From the NCBI GenBank assembly GCA_965228695.1, contig CBDDIB010000002.1:3410001-3474000 (forward strand): a DNA stretch of 64,000 nucleotides, written 5' to 3'. Made by a program: the position numbers and the translations under genes. Below, in pieces: positions 27,107 to 35,278 of this stretch. Source of the DNA: JAJFJD01 sp965228695. GTDB taxonomy: Bacteria; Pseudomonadota; Alphaproteobacteria; UBA8366. The notes beneath the pieces were generated by a model. That model did no database searches, had not been told where the DNA came from, and saw only the letters and a program-made list of their open reading frames with translations. Within the stretch, counting starts at the first letter, position 1, and each line of letters starts with the position of its first letter.

Positions 27107-27706
27107 ATGACGGAAACCGACGAACGGGACCGCGCGGTTGCAGCCTCTCTAGCTGAAATCAGGGCCATTGAGGCGGCCAACGGCGTCACCGAGGCTTCGC
27201 TCGAGAAGATCAAAGGCGTGCTGCTGCAGCTGGCTCAAAAGCGCGCGCTGTTCGACGACCGGGCGTTCCCGCCGCCGGATCGGGACGGCATCAGCAACTT
27301 CTATAAACTGTCGATCGATGACGACGACCGCTATGCCCTGTATCTATCGGTGGGCCGGAAGGGCCGTGAAACGCCGCCGCACAACCACACGACCTGGGCG
27401 GTTATCGTCGGCATGTCGGGGGAAGAGGAAAACCGCATCTACGCGCGCTCAGACGACGGCTCGATCGAGGGCGAAGCCGAGTTGAAGCAGATCGACAGCA
27501 AGGTCCTTCGCGCGGACGACGGACTCGCCTATATGCCCGACGCGATCCACAGCATCCACGTCATCAGCGAGGAGCCGACCCGGCATTTTCATATGTACGG
27601 CACCGCCCTGCATGTACTGCACGAGCGCGTCCAATTCGACACGGAATCCGGGCGATATACTCATTTCCCGGCGATCCCGAGCATGTCCGCCAAGGCGGAT
27701 GCATGA
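27107..27706 (+). CDS. Cysteine dioxygenase-type cupin protein
   Basis: The 199-residue cupin has the metal-binding PPHNHTTWAVI (two His of a 3-His Fe centre) near residue 88 and a downstream His in HSIHVI. The C-terminal HFHMYGTALHVL block is shared by bacterial CDO-like thiol dioxygenases and by uncharacterised PHNHxTW proteins. Thiol oxidation is therefore plausible but the substrate is not assured. ATG at 27107 follows GGAG; an in-frame ATG at 27080 lacks one. It is divergent from the cyclase/LLM operon. Confidence 0.82.
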   Translation: MTETDERDRAVAASLAEIRAIEAANGVTEASLEKIKGVLLQLAQKRALFDDRAFPPPDRDGISNFYKLSIDDDDRYALYLSVGRKGRETPPHNHTTWAVIVGMSGEEENRIYARSDDGSIEGEAELKQIDSKVLRADDGLAYMPDAIHSIHVISEEPTRHFHMYGTALHVLHERVQFDTESGRYTHFPAIPSMSAKADA

Positions 27707-28299
27707 CCGTGACCCTGCGCAACTTGAGTATTCGTTTTGTCGCGGCGGGTATTGCGTTCTGGACGGCCGCGGCGGCAGCGGATGTCATCGTATCCACCCA
27801 GGTTTGCGATTCGATTCCGGCGGGGGCGGCGATGCAGCTCTCGCCCGCGGACGATGCGGACCTTTACAAATGGGTCGACAAACCTTTGCGTCACGCGCTG
27901 AAAAACGCCGGCCATCCCATATCGGACGGCGGCAGCGTTGACGTGTATTACACCATCACCGAAGCACCGGTCGCCTATCGCAAGGACGGTCCGTCCCTGG
28001 GGCGGCTGGAGGTCGATACGACCCGCAGCGGGCAGCGCGCCTTGTTACTGCTCAACGTCTGGTCGACCCGGGAGGACAGCATATTGGGCGGCCGCAAGGG
28101 CAAGTCCGGCTCACGGTTTGCGACCTATCTTTTCATGTCGTTCGAGATCAACGACAGGCAATCGGGGAAATGCCTGTGGCGCGGGGAGGGCGGTACGGCC
28201 CTTGTGGGCGACCGGAAAGTCCTTATCGTGCGGATCACAGACACCGTGATGGAACATCTGGGGCAGGCGGTCGACCGGAAATCCGTTGTTGTGGATTAG
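27703..28299 (+). CDS. Hypothetical secreted protein
   Basis: The 198-residue protein overlaps the preceding gene's stop by four bases (ATGA), so it is translationally coupled. It has a signal peptide ending near AAAAADV (residue ~26). The body contains SVDVYYTITEAPVAYR and SFEINDRQSGKCLWRGEG, reminiscent of DUF4136-like periplasmic proteins, but similarity is too weak to assign. Two cysteines may form a disulfide. Confidence 0.65.
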   Translation: MTVTLRNLSIRFVAAGIAFWTAAAAADVIVSTQVCDSIPAGAAMQLSPADDADLYKWVDKPLRHALKNAGHPISDGGSVDVYYTITEAPVAYRKDGPSLGRLEVDTTRSGQRALLLLNVWSTREDSILGGRKGKSGSRFATYLFMSFEINDRQSGKCLWRGEGGTALVGDRKVLIVRITDTVMEHLGQAVDRKSVVVD

Positions 28300-28314
28300 G
28301 GGGCCGGACGTGCC

Positions 28315-29025
28315 GTGAAGCCATATGTCACACTTGTAACCGGGGCGAGTCGCGGTATCGGTCTTGCGATCGCAAACCGGTTGGCGGCGGCCGGTAGCAC
28401 GGTGATCGGCGTCTCCCGCCGGCGGCCGGACGGAGACTTTCCCGGTACCTATTTCGAAATCGATTTGTCCAACCGGGAAGAGACCGAGCAAGGCCTCCGC
28501 GACGTCACGGCCACGCATTCGATCGATCATCTCGTCAACAACGCGGGATATCTCATTGCGTCGACCTTGGATGAGACAACATCGGAAGAATTCGATACCC
28601 AGATTGCCGTCAACCTGCGCGCCTATGTGCAATGCGCCCAAGCCTGTTTGCCGGCCATGCGGGCGCGCGGACGAGGACGGATTGTCAACATCGCCAGCCG
28701 CGCGACCTTGGGCCGGATAAAACGCACGGCCTATGCCGCGGCCAAGGCGGGCGTCCTCAGTCTCACCAAGACGTGGGCCCTTGAACTCGCGCCGTCCGGG
28801 ATCACCGTGAACACGATCGCGCCCGGCCCGATCGCCACGGAAATGTTCAAGACCAACATGCCGCCAGGTTCCCCGGAGTATGAAACCGTCATCGCCGGCA
28901 TCCCCATGAACCGAATGGGCAGGCCGGAAGAAATCGCCGCCGCCGCGGTCTTCTTCCTGAGCGACGACGCGGGCTTCGTGACGGGCCAGACGCTGTATGT
29001 TTGCGGCGGCGGCGGTGTCGGATAG
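28315..29025 (+). CDS. Short-chain dehydrogenase/reductase
   Basis: The 236-residue classical SDR has a TGASRGIG nucleotide-binding motif at residues 9-16, NNAG, a catalytic Ser in NIASRA and YAAAK. The start is the GTG at 28315, which gives the typical short N-terminus. The ending GQTLYVCGGGGVG is normal for the family. It lies in a run of four plus-strand genes (27107-29881) and may be co-transcribed with them. Confidence 0.88.
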   Translation: MKPYVTLVTGASRGIGLAIANRLAAAGSTVIGVSRRRPDGDFPGTYFEIDLSNREETEQGLRDVTATHSIDHLVNNAGYLIASTLDETTSEEFDTQIAVNLRAYVQCAQACLPAMRARGRGRIVNIASRATLGRIKRTAYAAAKAGVLSLTKTWALELAPSGITVNTIAPGPIATEMFKTNMPPGSPEYETVIAGIPMNRMGRPEEIAAAAVFFLSDDAGFVTGQTLYVCGGGGVG

Positions 29026-29041
29026 GAAGGATTAGACGTCG

Positions 29042-29881
29042 ATGACATCAGGAGATCCAGTCCCGAGCATACCGGAGGCGAATGCGACCGGTGAGATAGC
29101 GGCGCTTTACGCGGATATACGGCAGACGCTGGGCGTGCCGCTGGTCAATCTGATCTGGCGGAACCTTGCGACGGTCCCCGGCGCGCTTGATTGGGCATGG
29201 ACCACGCTCAAGCCGGTCTACGAGGACGGCGGCATCCAAGCCGAAGCCCGCGCGCTGCGTGTGGGCCTGTCGCTGCCGGAGGTCACAGCACTCAGTCCGT
29301 CCGCACTCTCTGAGGCGGGGCTGTCCAAGACCGACCTGACGACAATCGGGACCATTCTCGACACCTATGAGCGAAGCAATCCGTTGAACTTGGTCGCGAT
29401 CGGCGCATTGCTCGTGGTGTTGCAGGGTAGATCCGGCGATGCGCCGGCGGCCGCACCGGCCGACCATGACGCGGAACCGCCCGTTTCAGGGGATTTGCCC
29501 ACATTGTTGTCGTTCGACGACATGACGGCGGAGACGGCGGATCTCGCCCGCGCGGTAAATGCATTGGGCGCGCGCGGCCGGACGCATATCATGGTCAGCA
29601 TGCCGCGCCATCTGGCTCATTGGCCCGCCTATCTTGACCTGTATAAGTCCGTCATCGCGCCGTTGGATGAAGACGGGCGGCTTGCGGCGAGTATCGATGC
29701 CGTCATTGCCGATGGACGATCCCGCGGCGCGTTGCTGGCGCCCCGATTGGCCGCGGCATCCGAGCCGCAGGGTGCAGCGCGGGCCGCGACGGTGGCGACA
29801 CTCGAGGATTTTTACGAGAACGCCATTTCACGCATGATCCCGGTGGTCGGACTTCTCAAGAAGGCGATGCCGCCTTCCTAG
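29042..29881 (+). CDS. DehI-like (halocarboxylic acid dehydrogenase DehI family) protein
   Basis: The 279-residue protein begins with IPEANATGEIAALYADIRQT followed by LGVPLVNLIWRNLATVPGAL, the pattern of DehI-family group I 2-haloacid dehalogenases and their uncharacterised relatives. It has the expected pseudo-duplicated layout of two ~130-residue helical halves joined by an Ala/Pro-rich linker near 145-158. The second half has ARGRTHIMVSMPRHLAHWPAYL. I cannot confirm the catalytic Asp without an alignment, so dehalogenase activity is not established. Confidence 0.6.
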   Translation: MTSGDPVPSIPEANATGEIAALYADIRQTLGVPLVNLIWRNLATVPGALDWAWTTLKPVYEDGGIQAEARALRVGLSLPEVTALSPSALSEAGLSKTDLTTIGTILDTYERSNPLNLVAIGALLVVLQGRSGDAPAAAPADHDAEPPVSGDLPTLLSFDDMTAETADLARAVNALGARGRTHIMVSMPRHLAHWPAYLDLYKSVIAPLDEDGRLAASIDAVIADGRSRGALLAPRLAAASEPQGAARAATVATLEDFYENAISRMIPVVGLLKKAMPPS

Positions 29882-29945
29882 CCGACAAAAGGAAACGGGC
29901 GACCGTCCAAGCAGCCGCCCGCATCATTTCTTGCAGAAGAGCGGT

Positions 29946-30782
29946 CTACTTGCCGAAGAGCTTCTTCAAGCCTTTCTCCGCTTCGCCCGCACCTTCCTTC
30001 AAGGCTTTACCGGCATCGCCGCCTTTCTCCAGGGACTTCTGGATCCCGGCCGCGGCGCCGCCCAGCTCTTTGCCGAGTGCGTCTTTGATGGCGCCGACAT
30101 CAAGCTTGCCGACCGCTTGCGTCGCCGCCGCACTGATGGCCGCAATGACTTTCTTCGCGACCTCGGCCGGCGTTGCGCCTGTATTGGCGCCACCGGATTT
30201 TCCGATGTCCTTGAGATGCAAGGAAGGCAACTTCGCGCCCTGCGACTGGCCTTTCAGGAAGTCCGCGCTGACATTAACCCTTCCGTCGCGGACATACAGG
30301 TTTTCGATCACGAGTTTCGGACTCTTGCTATCGCCGCCGGCGCTCGACGAACCGCCGCTGCCGCCGCCGGAAGACGCGCCGCCGGCGGCCTTTTCCACAT
30401 TCTTCTGAATCGTGCCGATATTGCTGCCGCCCGAGCCGAACTCATAGGTGACTTGGGGCGCGGCGATGACGACTTCCTTCACGACGATGACGTCCGATGT
30501 GACGGTGGCGGGGTCGACCTTAACGCTGACTTCGCCAAGTTTGAGCGCGGAATCGGTATTGAAACCTGATGGATTGCCGACCGTCAGGCCGCGTATGCCG
30601 GCCTGGCCATCGGTGAGCTTGTCCACGTCGACACCGTCGAGGGTCACGCTGACCTGCGTGACTTTCGAACCGGTCTCTTCGACGGCCGTTTTGATGATGG
30701 ACCCCAGATTCGACCACACGAAATACAGCCCGCCGGCAACGATGACGACAAGTACCGCCAGTCCAATAAGAACCTTTTTCAT
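29946..30782 (-). CDS. AsmA-like membrane-anchored periplasmic protein
   Basis: The 278-residue protein has one N-terminal membrane segment (residues 4-25) and then a beta-rich domain with VTLDGVDVDKLTDGQAGIRG and GLTVGNPSGF, typical of AsmA/DUF748-like lipid-associated proteins. A Gly/Ser-rich linker occupies about 134-155. The C-terminal third is Ala/Lys/Gly-rich and helical (AGKALKEGAGEAEKGLKKLF). AsmA-like proteins are linked to phospholipid or outer-membrane homeostasis, but this one is short and its role is unknown. Confidence 0.65.
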   Translation of the reverse strand: MKKVLIGLAVLVVIVAGGLYFVWSNLGSIIKTAVEETGSKVTQVSVTLDGVDVDKLTDGQAGIRGLTVGNPSGFNTDSALKLGEVSVKVDPATVTSDVIVVKEVVIAAPQVTYEFGSGGSNIGTIQKNVEKAAGGASSGGGSGGSSSAGGDSKSPKLVIENLYVRDGRVNVSADFLKGQSQGAKLPSLHLKDIGKSGGANTGATPAEVAKKVIAAISAAATQAVGKLDVGAIKDALGKELGGAAAGIQKSLEKGGDAGKALKEGAGEAEKGLKKLFGK

Positions 30783-30922
30783 ATCTGATCTCTATTCCTG
30801 TCTCTACCCGAGTGCCCTGCCCATGCGGTGCGCACTGTACCCACCGGGGCATATGACTGCACGGAAATATGGCGTCCGTATGGTGTCAAATTACCGGATT
30901 GCGACCGAATCCGCGACGGCGC

Positions 30923-30958
30923 AAAAAAGCCTCGCCGGACGAATGCCCGGCGAGGCTT
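30923..30958 (-). terminator. Rho-independent terminator for the small gene at 30998
   Basis: AAGCCTCGCCGG pairs perfectly with CCGGCGAGGCTT around an 8-base loop. On the minus strand the stem is followed by six Ts, 40 bases after the stop of the 51-residue protein. Confidence 0.85.
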
Positions 30959-30997
30959 AGGCTTCAGCCACTGGGAGGAGGCTGGAGTAACCTTGTC

Positions 30998-31153
30998 TTA
31001 TCGGCCTTGATGAAGGATCCGGCGTAGGCCGTGGACCAAAAACTCGGCCCGGGCCCGACTGGCCTTGCTGATCACGCTGGCGATTTCGTCGTCGGTGGGC
31101 AGCGCGCCGTTCGGCAGCGGGGCAACACCCTTGATGTCTCGATTATATGGCAT
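30998..31153 (-). CDS. Small 51-residue protein of unknown function
   Basis: I translated this myself: it begins MPYNRDIKGVAPLPNGALP and ends RRILHQGR. A strong AAGGAG lies 8 bases before the ATG and a perfect terminator follows, so it is very likely a real single-gene transcript. The N-terminal third is Pro-rich, and the rest (residues ~20-50) is a predicted amphipathic helix with ISKASRARAEFLVHGL. No membrane segment. I do not recognise the family. It is divergent from a LysR regulator. Confidence 0.72.
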   Translation of the reverse strand: MPYNRDIKGVAPLPNGALPTDDEIASVISKASRARAEFLVHGLRRILHQGR

Positions 31154-31250
31154 ATTTTCTACTCCTTGCTTGCATCCGAATTTCAGAGAAATTTAACCGT
31201 AACATTCCGTGTCGTCTGGCAAGCGTTTAACGTTTGTTAATGATATCGCT

Positions 31251-31279
31251 TATATTCCGTAGCGTTGATAAGGAATATA
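31251..31279. promoter_or_regulatory. Inverted repeat upstream of LysR gene
   Basis: TATATTCC and GGAATATA (31251-31258 and 31272-31279) form a perfect inverted repeat with 13 bases between, in the 200-base gap between the 51-residue gene and the LysR gene. TTAA at 31227 and 31237 lie 10 bases apart. It may be the LysR autoregulatory site or part of the small gene's promoter. Confidence 0.4.
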
Positions 31280-31353
31280 TGCTTGATTCCTCCTCTGGAC
31301 AAACGATCATTTTTCATCATTAATTTTAGAAAATCTAAAGTTAGGAGAACTTG

Positions 31354-32265
31354 ATGGCGACCCGACTGCCGCCACTGAACGCCCTCCGGGCATTCGACGC
31401 ATCGGCCCGACACCGCAGTTTCACGCGCGCGGCCGAAGACTTGAGCGTGACCCCGGCGGCGATCAGCCATCAAATCAAGGGGCTTGAGGAGTTTCTCGGC
31501 GCAAAACTGTTCCGGCGGGCCAAGGGGACACTCATGCTCACCGAAGCGGGGCAACGCATCATGCCCGGCGTCCGCAAGGGGTTTTCCGCCTTCGAGGAGG
31601 CGATGGAGAATTTCGGGCTGTACGACCAGACGGGACAGATCAACGTGGCCGTTACACCGTCCTTCGGTGCGAAATGGCTGATTCCGCGCTTGGAACACTT
31701 CAACGCGGCGCATCCGGAGATCGATATCCGGATTTCGACCACGATGGAGATCATCGATTACGAGCAGGAAGGGGTCGACATCGGCATCCGCTTCGGGCGT
31801 GGCGAATATGCCGGCTTGGTGGTCGAACCGCTGCTCAGTTCCGAGGTCACGCCCGTCTGCAGTCCGGAGCTCTTGCAGGGCGACCACCCAAAGCTCGAGA
31901 AGCCGAGCGATCTGCGGCATTTCACGCTATTGCACGATGAGAGCCCCTTACTCGATGAGGCGCATCCGAACTGGGCCATGTGGTTGTTGGCGGCAGGCGT
32001 CACCGACGTGGATGCGAGCCATGGCATGCGCTTCGACAGTGCAAGTTCGGCCATCAGCGCCGCGATCGAAGGGGTCGGGGTCGCGCTCGGGCGCACCGCC
32101 CTTATCGGCCGCGATATCGCCGCCGGCCGGTTGGTGCGGCTGTTCAAGCTCAGCTTGCCGATCCGCTTCGGCTATTACGTCGTCTATCCCGAGCGCAGCC
32201 GCAATCGCCCGAAGGTCATGACCTTCCGGGACTGGCTGTTCGAGGAAGTCCGCGAGCCGGGCTAG
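31354..32265 (+). CDS. LysR-family regulator, GcvA type
   Basis: The 303-residue protein has the winged helix at residues 8-65 (LNALRAFDASARHRSFTRAA, LSVTPAAISHQIKGLEEFLG), a close match to GcvA-like regulators. The C-terminal periplasmic-binding-like effector domain is complete. The ATG at 31354 follows TTAGGAG. The target is not evident: neighbours are the divergent 51-residue gene and the convergent DAHP synthase, whose stop codon overlaps this one (shared CTAG). Confidence 0.9.
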   Translation: MATRLPPLNALRAFDASARHRSFTRAAEDLSVTPAAISHQIKGLEEFLGAKLFRRAKGTLMLTEAGQRIMPGVRKGFSAFEEAMENFGLYDQTGQINVAVTPSFGAKWLIPRLEHFNAAHPEIDIRISTTMEIIDYEQEGVDIGIRFGRGEYAGLVVEPLLSSEVTPVCSPELLQGDHPKLEKPSDLRHFTLLHDESPLLDEAHPNWAMWLLAAGVTDVDASHGMRFDSASSAISAAIEGVGVALGRTALIGRDIAAGRLVRLFKLSLPIRFGYYVVYPERSRNRPKVMTFRDWLFEEVREPG

Positions 32266-33320
32266 GGTTTCTCCCGGCGCGCCGCGACATCCGCCGCCAA
32301 CTGCTCTAGGACCGCTTCGGACGCCTGCCAATCGATGCAGCCGTCGGTGATGCTCTGGCCATAGGTTAGCTCTTGCCCGGGCACCAAATCCTGGCGGCCG
32401 CCGACCAAATTGCTCTCCGCCATGACCCCGATGATCCGCCCGTCGCCGTCGGCGACCTGGCGGCCGACATCCGCGAGGACGGCCGGCTGGTTTTCCGGCT
32501 TTTTCGCGCTGTTTGCGTGGCTCGCATCGATCATCACCGCCGGATTCAGCCCGGATTTCACCGCGATCGCGCAGGCCTCGTTGACGCTGTCGGCGTCGTA
32601 ATTCGGCTCTCGGCCGCCGCGCAGGATGATGTGGCAATCCTTGTTGCCGGCGGTGGCGGCGATGGCGGACCGGCCGTCCTTGGTCACCGCCATGAAATGA
32701 TGCGGATGGGAGGCCGATCCCACGGCATCGACCGCGATTTGGACGTTGCCGTTGGTGCCGTTCTTGAACCCGACCGGGCAGGACACGCCGGATGCAAGCT
32801 CGCGGTGAACCTGGCTCTCCGTCGTGCGGGCGCCGATCGCGGCCCAGGACACGAGATCCGCGATGTATTGCGGCGTAGTCATCTCGAGGAACTCGCAGCC
32901 CGCCGGCAGGCCGAGCGCGTTGATGTCGAGCAACAGTTTCCGGGCCAGGCGCAGCCCTTGCTCGATCTCGAAACTGCCGTCCAAATTCGGGTCGTTGACC
33001 AGGCCTTTCCAGCCGACCGTGGTGCGCGGTTTCTCGAAATAGACCCGCATGATGATCTCCAGCGTATCGGCATGGCGGTCGCGCAGCGCGGCCAGGCGCT
33101 CAGCGTAGTCCATGGCGGCCTCGGGATCGTGGATCGAGCAGGGGCCGATAATCACGGCGAGCCGGTCGTCTTGCCGGTGAATGATGCGCTGGATCGCGCT
33201 GCGCGCCTCGGTCACGGTCCGGGTGACCGCGGTGTCGCGCGGCAGTTCGCCCATCACCTGGGCCGGGGTGTCGAGGGCCTTGATTTCGCGGATGCGAATA
33301 TCGTCTGTCGTGTCGAGCAC
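32262..33320 (-). CDS. 3-deoxy-7-phosphoheptulonate (DAHP) synthase, class I
   Basis: The 352-residue enzyme condenses PEP and erythrose 4-phosphate in the first step of aromatic amino acid synthesis. It is the AroF/AroG/AroH type: IIGPCSIHD, RVYFEKPRTTVGWKGL, IGARTTESQVHRELASG, GFKNGTNGN and MIDASHANSAKKPENQ. Length matches E. coli AroG (350). Feedback specificity (Phe, Tyr or Trp) cannot be assigned, so no symbol is given. The start is the GTG at 33318-33320, 8 bases after AAGGAG. It is preceded by a leader peptide and attenuator. Confidence 0.94.
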   Translation of the reverse strand: MLDTTDDIRIREIKALDTPAQVMGELPRDTAVTRTVTEARSAIQRIIHRQDDRLAVIIGPCSIHDPEAAMDYAERLAALRDRHADTLEIIMRVYFEKPRTTVGWKGLVNDPNLDGSFEIEQGLRLARKLLLDINALGLPAGCEFLEMTTPQYIADLVSWAAIGARTTESQVHRELASGVSCPVGFKNGTNGNVQIAVDAVGSASHPHHFMAVTKDGRSAIAATAGNKDCHIILRGGREPNYDADSVNEACAIAVKSGLNPAVMIDASHANSAKKPENQPAVLADVGRQVADGDGRIIGVMAESNLVGGRQDLVPGQELTYGQSITDGCIDWQASEAVLEQLAADVAARREKP

Positions 33321-33358
33321 GGCGTAAACTCCTTGTCTGTGCGTCACGCCGGCGGCAC

Positions 33359-33384
33359 AAAAAAACCGCCAGGGACTGGCGGTT
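33359..33384 (-). terminator. Attenuator terminator upstream of DAHP synthase
   Basis: On the minus strand ACCGCCAG-TCC-CTGGCGGT forms a perfect 8-base stem followed by seven Ts, between the leader peptide and the GTG of DAHP synthase. Its 5' arm (AACCGCC) can alternatively pair with the GGCGGCGG stretch in the distal leader coding sequence, giving an antiterminator. Confidence 0.85.
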
Positions 33385-33408
33385 CTGAGACTTTCTTCGG
33401 TCTTTGCT

Positions 33409-33492
33409 TTAGACCAAAAGCATCCCTTCCGCCGCCGAAGGCTTCGGATAACCAAAAAACCAAAAATAGGACGTGGCGGTTGAGTGATGCAT
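33409..33492 (-). CDS. Aromatic leader peptide (27 residues) of DAHP synthase attenuator
   Basis: The peptide, MHHSTATSYFWFFGYPKP..., has seven consecutive residues of which six are aromatic (Tyr-Phe-Trp-Phe-Phe-Gly-Tyr at 9-15). ACC-GCC (codons 5-6) can pair with GCG-GCG (codons 20-21), and those can instead pair with the terminator's 5' arm. A ribosome stalled for lack of charged aromatic tRNA at codons 9-15 would cover the first segment and favour the antiterminator. A TGGACA/TATTTA promoter with a 17-base spacer lies just upstream. The Shine-Dalgarno is weak. Confidence 0.85.
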   Translation of the reverse strand: MHHSTATSYFWFFGYPKPSAAEGMLLV

Positions 33493-33641
33493 GGACGGTT
33501 AAATAGTACCGACTGGCCGGTTTGTCCATGGGTCTTTTGGCGAACAGCCCGATAGGGCTTTTCTTTACGCGGTTGGCGTAGGGCCCGGCTGCCCGTATAA
33601 GATGCCGCCCAGCCGATAACACGAACCGACCAAGGACGACA

Positions 33642-34373
33642 ATGAGCGCAAACGCCAAACCCTTCGATCTGACCCCGCCGAAAGAGGCGGATGTCGCCAC
33701 ATCCGTCGACGACGCGATCGCCTCCCGGCGGTCGATCCGGGCCTTCCTGCCGACCCCGGTGCCGCGTCCCCTGATGGAGCATATCCTGGAAGTGTCGTCG
33801 CGCGCGCCGAGCGGCACAAACATGCAGCCGTGGAAGGTCTATGTGGCGGCCGGGGCCACCAAGGAACGGTTGTCGCAAGCGATCGTCGATGCGTTCGAGG
33901 CGGGCGAAGAGCACAAGCGAAGCTGGAAATATTATCCGGACGAATTCTTCGAGCCTTACAAGTCACGCCGCCGCAAGGTCGGTTGGGACCTCTACGGCAC
34001 GCTTGGCATCGAGCGCGGCGAAACCGAGAAGATGAAGGCGGCGCGGGCCCGAAACTACGTCTTCTTCGACGCGCCGGTCGGCTTGATCTTCGCCATCGAC
34101 GACAAGCTGGAGATCGGCAGCTGGCTGGACTACGGCATGTTCATGGAAAACATCATGATCTCCGCCCGCGGCCATGGCCTGCACACGATCCCGCAGGCGG
34201 CGTTCAGCGACTATCACGCGATCATCCGCGAGCATCTGGGCATTCCCGAGGATCACACGATCATCTGCGGCATGTCGGTGGGTTATGCGGATTTGGACGC
34301 GCAGGTGAACCAGTTCAGCACCGAGCGGGCGCCGGTCGAGGGATTCGCGACCTTTATCGATTATCCGGCTTAG
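33642..34373 (+). CDS. Nitroreductase-family FMN protein
   Basis: The 243-residue protein has the nitroreductase hallmark SRRSIRAFLPTPVP near residue 28 and SSRAPSGTNMQPWKVYV near 52, and the C-terminal GHGLHTIPQAAF and VGYADLDAQVNQF. It resembles PnbA-like proteins that reduce nitroaromatics, but natural substrates vary. It is divergent from the DAHP synthase leader. Its last 20 bases overlap the convergent gene at 34354. Confidence 0.88.
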   Translation: MSANAKPFDLTPPKEADVATSVDDAIASRRSIRAFLPTPVPRPLMEHILEVSSRAPSGTNMQPWKVYVAAGATKERLSQAIVDAFEAGEEHKRSWKYYPDEFFEPYKSRRRKVGWDLYGTLGIERGETEKMKAARARNYVFFDAPVGLIFAIDDKLEIGSWLDYGMFMENIMISARGHGLHTIPQAAFSDYHAIIREHLGIPEDHTIICGMSVGYADLDAQVNQFSTERAPVEGFATFIDYPA

Positions 34374-35178
34374 GCGGGGGCACGCGCGGCGGCAGGGCCG
34401 CCGTTTGCGCGCGGCTGTAGCGGCGGAAATGAGCCAGTAATTGCCGGATATCCGGGTTGAGCGTATCCCACAACGCCATCTGTGACGGGGTTTGCCGGCG
34501 CATGTGGTCCCGGAAGTCGGCACAGTACCGGTTTTCCATGCGCCGCCGGAACAGGACGATGGAGCGGGACTTCTTCGGCACGTCGAAATCCTGGTAAGCC
34601 TGTTCCTCGAACAGCGACGCTTCGCATTCCAGGTCCAACTGGCGGCCCGTCGCGATGCGGCCTTGCAGATGCTGCCCGCCGTGGCCCGCCAACTCGTGGA
34701 CGATGATGGCGGCCAGTTCCGGCACCGGCCATTTGACGCCGAACTGGTTGATCACCACCACGAATTCCTTGCCGTCGCTCAGCTTTATGCCGCGCTTGCG
34801 GAGGAAGTCCGGGAGGAAGAGGGCCACGTTCTGGGTGTTCAGGCCGGTGCGGCTGCGGAAATTATTCGGAAAATACGCCAGAAGCACCAGACCGCGCCGT
34901 TTCAGGGCGTCGATCCGGCGGGCATTGCGGGGGGACCGGTCGTAGATCAACTCGATTGCCGCGGCGATCTTGTCCAGGCTTTCCGCCGCCGGCGGCACGG
35001 AGACATCGAACCGGCTGCTGGTGGTCGGGGCGAACGCCATCAGCCGTATGCCCCGATGGACTCGATCCATCACCGGGTCGGCATGGCCGATCTCGGTCGG
35101 CAGCAAAATTCCCCAGAGTCCGCCGAGAATCAGGCAGAGGCGGGCGATCCGGCCATTGATGAATGACAGACGCGGCAT
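34354..35178 (-). CDS. Membrane/secreted HExxH protein, putative metallopeptidase
   Basis: The 274-residue protein has an N-terminal hydrophobic segment (about residues 12-32) acting as a signal or anchor. AAIIVHELAGHGGQH near residue 160 contains HELAGH, a zinc-peptidase HExxH. A downstream Glu in DLECEASLFEEQAYQ could be the third ligand, as in gluzincins. I do not recognise the family. The C-terminus (RVPPPKPDNR) overlaps the nitroreductase stop region by 20 bases in the convergent orientation. Confidence 0.65.
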   Translation of the reverse strand: MPRLSFINGRIARLCLILGGLWGILLPTEIGHADPVMDRVHRGIRLMAFAPTTSSRFDVSVPPAAESLDKIAAAIELIYDRSPRNARRIDALKRRGLVLLAYFPNNFRSRTGLNTQNVALFLPDFLRKRGIKLSDGKEFVVVINQFGVKWPVPELAAIIVHELAGHGGQHLQGRIATGRQLDLECEASLFEEQAYQDFDVPKKSRSIVLFRRRMENRYCADFRDHMRRQTPSQMALWDTLNPDIRQLLAHFRRYSRAQTAALPPRVPPPKPDNR

Positions 35179-35278
35179 AATTGAGGATTGTAGGGACCGG
35201 GGATTAACGTGAGGTTGATGCCCGGCCGATACGGGCCGGATTTGCAGGGGTCGAGACCTAAAAGGGAGGGAATTTCAC

